Made by a program: the position numbers and the translations under genes. From Orbilia blumenaviensis (lineage: Eukaryota > Ascomycota > Orbiliomycetes > Orbiliales > Orbiliaceae), in the NCBI GenBank assembly GCA_036872755.1, contig JAVHNS010000007.1, forward strand, positions 868,001 through 932,000: a stretch of 64,000 nt of DNA. The letters are read 5' to 3'. Under the pieces are notes generated by a model, which ran no database searches, was not told the origin of the DNA, and worked only from the letters and a program-made list of their open reading frames with translations. Of the stretch, positions 60,818-64,000 are shown piece by piece (the stretch's first letter is position 1; the number at the start of each line of letters is the position of its first letter).

Positions 60818-61612
60818 CATGGGATGGTGTGATGACATCTGTGCGTCGATAATGGCGAAAAAGTCAACTACCCTTTGTCTGCATGCGGGGGATAAGGACG
60901 GCTGGGTAGCCCGGGGAGGGGTACGATTGAACTGGTACCTATAGTTTGTATTATTGTAATCTCCGTCGTCCTTTTTTTCTCTCTTTTCTTTTGCCTTTTC
61001 TACCACAGGATCCTGTTTTGTGTGTGTGTATGTGCGTGTGTACGTATGCATTTGGTAATCAATCTCGTTGGATGGCCTTCTCGCCCCCCGGGGAATATAA
61101 TAATATACATGGACATCGATATGGGTACTGCATATTGTATATTGTATATATGTACAATACATATTGAACCACCAGAGCCTCATCCAAATCGCGTAGACAG
61201 ATGACCATGGACAAAGTAAGGTCACGGGTAAACAGTGATAAGTAGCCCTCGAAATCCCCCCTTTCTCTCTCCCTCCCCCCCGCTCCCAAGCTTCTCCTTT
61301 CTCACCATTGAGAGTTCCGCAAAAGATCTACAGACAATAAGCCTAAAATATCAGTTCTCTTTTGGCTTTCTACCCCCCTCTCTCTATTCAAAAAACAAAA
61401 AGCTAACGCGAACCCCAAGGCGTTTGCATCTATTATATTCTACTCTACTCTACTCTATTCTAATATCTTGATTATTCATCATCATTATTATCGCCTTATT
61501 TATTCTTCTGTATTGTTATTATTGTATATACATCCTAACACCCTTCGCTTTTTTCTTATTCTTACTTTTTTTTACTTTTTTTTTTTTTTTTTTAATACCC
61601 CCGTATATCAAC

Positions 61613-63466
61613 ATGTCCTCAAAACCCAACTTCGACGGCAGCAGCGGCAGCGGCGGAGGCACCCCCACCGCAAAAGCAGCAACCACAAAACCCGTCTTCA
61701 AATTCATAACCTTTGAAGACACAACCCCTCTCCCCACAACCCACAAACAAAGACACCACCTGTACAGCACTACCTCACAAACCACCCCCTTCAAATCCTG
61801 GCTCTCCCACCAAAAATCCGAAGTCTGGCTCGACCAAGCCACCGTCGACCGTGAGATCAAAGAATGGCCCGGCAGCGCCGGAGCAGGGTACATAAAATCC
61901 TTCATGAGCATGGGAAAACGTCGACGTGAGATCCTCGGAAACTACCTCAAAGCGTTGAATGAATCGGATGCTAAGAGTCCTGATATGGTGGGCATGTGGG
62001 AGCCGCTTTATTTATTCGCCGGAGAGCCGGTGTTGGATAAGAAGACCGGTGTTAAGATCAGACCGCCTGAGTCGTTCTGGGTTATAATCAAGAGGCAGAA
62101 GAAGGTGCCTGAGCCCGTGAAGTCGGTGTCTTCTTCGTCCGGCGGTAGTAGTAATACTCCAAAGGGGGTTCTTAAAGATGATAAAAAAACCTCCTTCTCA
62201 TCATCATCCTTATATTCTTCTTCTTCATCATCATACCACGACTCAGAAATGAACCTTCTAGTCCGCGAACTCCGCGACGTAGTAACCCGTCTTAACACCA
62301 GAGACAACCAACCAGACGTCCAAGCCCAACTCCAACAGGTAATGCTCGTCCTCACAAAGCTTCTCCAAAAACCGGACTACCAACTACTACCACAACCACA
62401 ACCAACGGCGGCAGTACTACCACAAACCGCAATCCCACTATTCCCACAAATCCAAACATTTCAACAAAACCCACAACCGCAACCACAGCAGGTTTACACA
62501 AGACTATCCCTCCCCTCTCAATCTCTGCTACCGTATCAATTCGCACCCTCCCAGGCGGCGGAGATGCAGCAGGTTCAACAGATGAACCCAAATATGCAAC
62601 AGAACATATATCCGCATAATCTGATGCATGATAACTCAAGCCGAACCCGTCAAACCCTTGACCAAACCGGCCAAGTATACCCCTACGGCTCCCACTTGAA
62701 TTCCATCGAGCCCTCAAGCTACCCTCACGGCGGCGCAGGCGCTCGTCGTAATAGCAGCACCACTTCTCTAAACCTCCAGCTCATGGGCGGTGGTAGCGGC
62801 AGCGGAGGCGGTGGTGGTAACAACCGTCAAGACGAAATGATGCGCCAACAAAGACAATACGACCAAAACCGCAACAGCAGCAGCGGCGGCAGCAGCAGCG
62901 GTAGCATGAACGTGAACATGAACATGTTAGACCGGGAAATGCAACCCCGTGGTCTACAGATGATGTCAAACCACCACCACAACAACCACCAAAATAACTC
63001 AAGATCGAATAGCCGTTCTCGTGCCGGCAGCGGTCAACAGCAGCCACCTCCACAAAGACAAATGGACTCATGGAACCACGACGCCGCCTCATCATCCGGT
63101 GGAAGTGAAAGCGACTACCCCCACGGCGGTCGTCCCAATTTCCGTGATGATTCTATATATACCCCCAACCATCTTCGTAATAATAGACAGAGAAGCTCGA
63201 GTCGAGGAGGGAGTGGAGGAGGTGATGTTGATTTGAGCAACGGTGGTCGCGGTCGTAGGAACTCTGTGTCGTTTTCTGGCGGGAGCGGCGGTATGATGAT
63301 GCCTGGCCGTGGACGGATGGGCGGTATGAATAATGGGTACGGAGACGATGATTCTGAATCCGATGATGAAATGGATCATGGCCAAAGGATGATGATGCAT
63401 GGTATGAGCATCAACCGCAGGGAAACGATGACACCGGCACCGTGGCGAGGGAACGGTCGTCATTGA
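61613..63466 (+). CDS. Low-complexity Ser/Gly/Gln/Asn-rich protein of unknown function
   Basis: A single exon of 617 codons with ATG at 61613. Residues about 25-165 form a compact, less biased region (KPVFKFITFED, KSWLSHQKSEVWLDQ, GYIKSFMSMGKRRREILGNY, WEPLYLFAGEP, PESFWVIIKRQKK) that could be a folded domain, though I do not recognise it. The rest is disordered: poly-Ser near residues 180-205, a Gln/Pro-rich stretch at about 240-330, then Gly/Ser, Arg/Asn, His/Asn and Met-rich tracts, ending with an Arg/Gly-rich tail containing GRGR and GRGRMGG. The make-up resembles RNA-binding, condensate-forming or prion-like proteins, which is inference from composition. Codons for Ser, Gln and Asn are repetitive, so the gene may vary in length between strains. 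Confidence 0.6.
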   Translation: MSSKPNFDGSSGSGGGTPTAKAATTKPVFKFITFEDTTPLPTTHKQRHHLYSTTSQTTPFKSWLSHQKSEVWLDQATVDREIKEWPGSAGAGYIKSFMSMGKRRREILGNYLKALNESDAKSPDMVGMWEPLYLFAGEPVLDKKTGVKIRPPESFWVIIKRQKKVPEPVKSVSSSSGGSSNTPKGVLKDDKKTSFSSSSLYSSSSSSYHDSEMNLLVRELRDVVTRLNTRDNQPDVQAQLQQVMLVLTKLLQKPDYQLLPQPQPTAAVLPQTAIPLFPQIQTFQQNPQPQPQQVYTRLSLPSQSLLPYQFAPSQAAEMQQVQQMNPNMQQNIYPHNLMHDNSSRTRQTLDQTGQVYPYGSHLNSIEPSSYPHGGAGARRNSSTTSLNLQLMGGGSGSGGGGGNNRQDEMMRQQRQYDQNRNSSSGGSSSGSMNVNMNMLDREMQPRGLQMMSNHHHNNHQNNSRSNSRSRAGSGQQQPPPQRQMDSWNHDAASSSGGSESDYPHGGRPNFRDDSIYTPNHLRNNRQRSSSRGGSGGGDVDLSNGGRGRRNSVSFSGGSGGMMMPGRGRMGGMNNGYGDDDSESDDEMDHGQRMMMHGMSINRRETMTPAPWRGNGRH

Positions 63467-63491
63467 TATTTTATTTTATTTATTTATTCCG

Positions 63492-63566
<75 letters not shown>

Positions 63567-64000
63567 TTCTGAAATGGGTTTCATTTCGGCGTTCAGGCGT
63601 TTTTTGGTTTGATTTTTCTTGGGAGGGTGGAGGTTCTGGCGTCTGGGACCGAGACTTGGGGAGGGTTTTTTAAAAAAAGAATATCTGTTTCTGCATCGCT
63701 CAGTTTATGTTAAATCTTCTTTTTTTTGGTCGCGCTGTTTCCTTGACAAATTCATGATTGATGATGCTAGGGTTATGAAGATATGTCCAGGAAATAGGTA
63801 TATCCGTTAACACTGCTCTGCACCTGTTTTTCTCTAGCTCTCTCGTACCGGTGCCTTATCTGTATTATTAGTTTCAAAAAAAATACCATACCTACCTTCT
63901 ATCCTGCTGTTTAAAAAACCTTGGCTTGCTCGAATGTAAACGGAACGAAAAAGGGGGAGGGGGGGTTATATATCAATTTCAAACGTTCAAATAGCGATAT
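63467..64000. other. 3' flank of the last gene, to the window end
   Basis: Begins with T/A-rich sequence and a long TC microsatellite, then AT-rich DNA with no credible frame. Confidence 0.6.
63494..63568 (+). repeat. (TC)32 microsatellite followed by a T11 run
   Basis: Thirty-two uninterrupted TC dinucleotides at 63494-63557, then eleven T, beginning 28 bp after the stop codon of the preceding gene. It is probably transcribed in the 3' UTR. Confidence 0.95.

Larger units (their letters stand above)
57688..61612. other. Gene-poor region
   Basis: About 3.9 kb. The first kilobase is T-rich 3' flank of the phosducin-like gene. Simple repeats occur at 60,638-60,652 (alternating GC), 60,788-60,817 (TAGGG/TAAGG) and near 61,019-61,046 (TG-rich). 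From about 61,400 the plus strand is T- and C-rich leader sequence of the next gene. No gene recognised. Confidence 0.5.

Overview
The window is nuclear DNA of a filamentous ascomycete (Pezizomycotina). Most genes carry short introns of about 50-150 nt with GTRNGT-like donors and CTAAC/CTGAC branch points. Gene content is fungal: arrestin-related trafficking adaptor, COMPASS Shg1, Dma1-type FHA-RING ligase, Mdm10, Mrt4, Abz2-like lyase, Gbeta and a class I phosducin. Neighbouring genes are mostly paired head-to-head or tail-to-tail. The class cannot be fixed from the sequence alone; an early-diverging lineage such as Orbiliomycetes or Pezizomycetes is only a guess. I rebuilt spliced gene models by joining exon pieces at GT/AG sites that keep the frame and restore family motifs. 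Gene coordinates run from start codon to stop codon, with exons listed in each entry.

Layout. 0-2.8 kb: an arrestin-domain adaptor with two PPxY motifs. 2.8-6.4 kb: gene-poor. 6.4-17.8 kb: a gene block with an acidic single-pass membrane protein, a four-helix membrane protein, the GPI12 de-N-acetylase, a mitochondrial PPR protein, a COMPASS Shg1 subunit with a very large Arg-rich domain, and an FHA-RING ligase. 17.8-22.5 kb: a gene-free, stop-rich stretch with a 37-bp T run. 22.5-36 kb: the densest block, with acetoacetyl-CoA synthetase (10 exons), a class IV aminotransferase fold enzyme (Abz2-like), a bestrophin-type channel, triosephosphate isomerase, Mrt4, Mdm10 and an N6-methyl-AMP/adenosine deaminase-like enzyme. 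36-42.1 kb: gene-poor, ending in the pyrimidine-rich leader of the G-protein beta gene (42.1-43.6 kb). 43.6-56.5 kb: sparse, with only an F-box protein and an intronless caspase-like (C14) protein. 56.5-57.7 kb: the phosducin-like chaperone expected to act on Gbeta. 61.6-63.5 kb: a Ser/Gln/Asn/Gly-rich protein of unknown function, followed directly by a (TC)32 microsatellite.

Functional links. Gbeta and its phosducin-like co-chaperone lie about 13 kb apart on the same strand. Mrt4 (ribosome assembly) and Mdm10 (ERMES/SAM) share a 360-bp divergent promoter, and the PPR gene and shg1 share a 404-bp one. No CRISPR array, rRNA gene, convincing tRNA gene or intact transposon was seen. The most unusual items are the stand-alone caspase-like gene with a C-terminal extension, the Arg-rich expansion of Shg1, a group of introns with atypical donors, and the low-complexity proteins at 6.4-8.1 and 61.6-63.5 kb.
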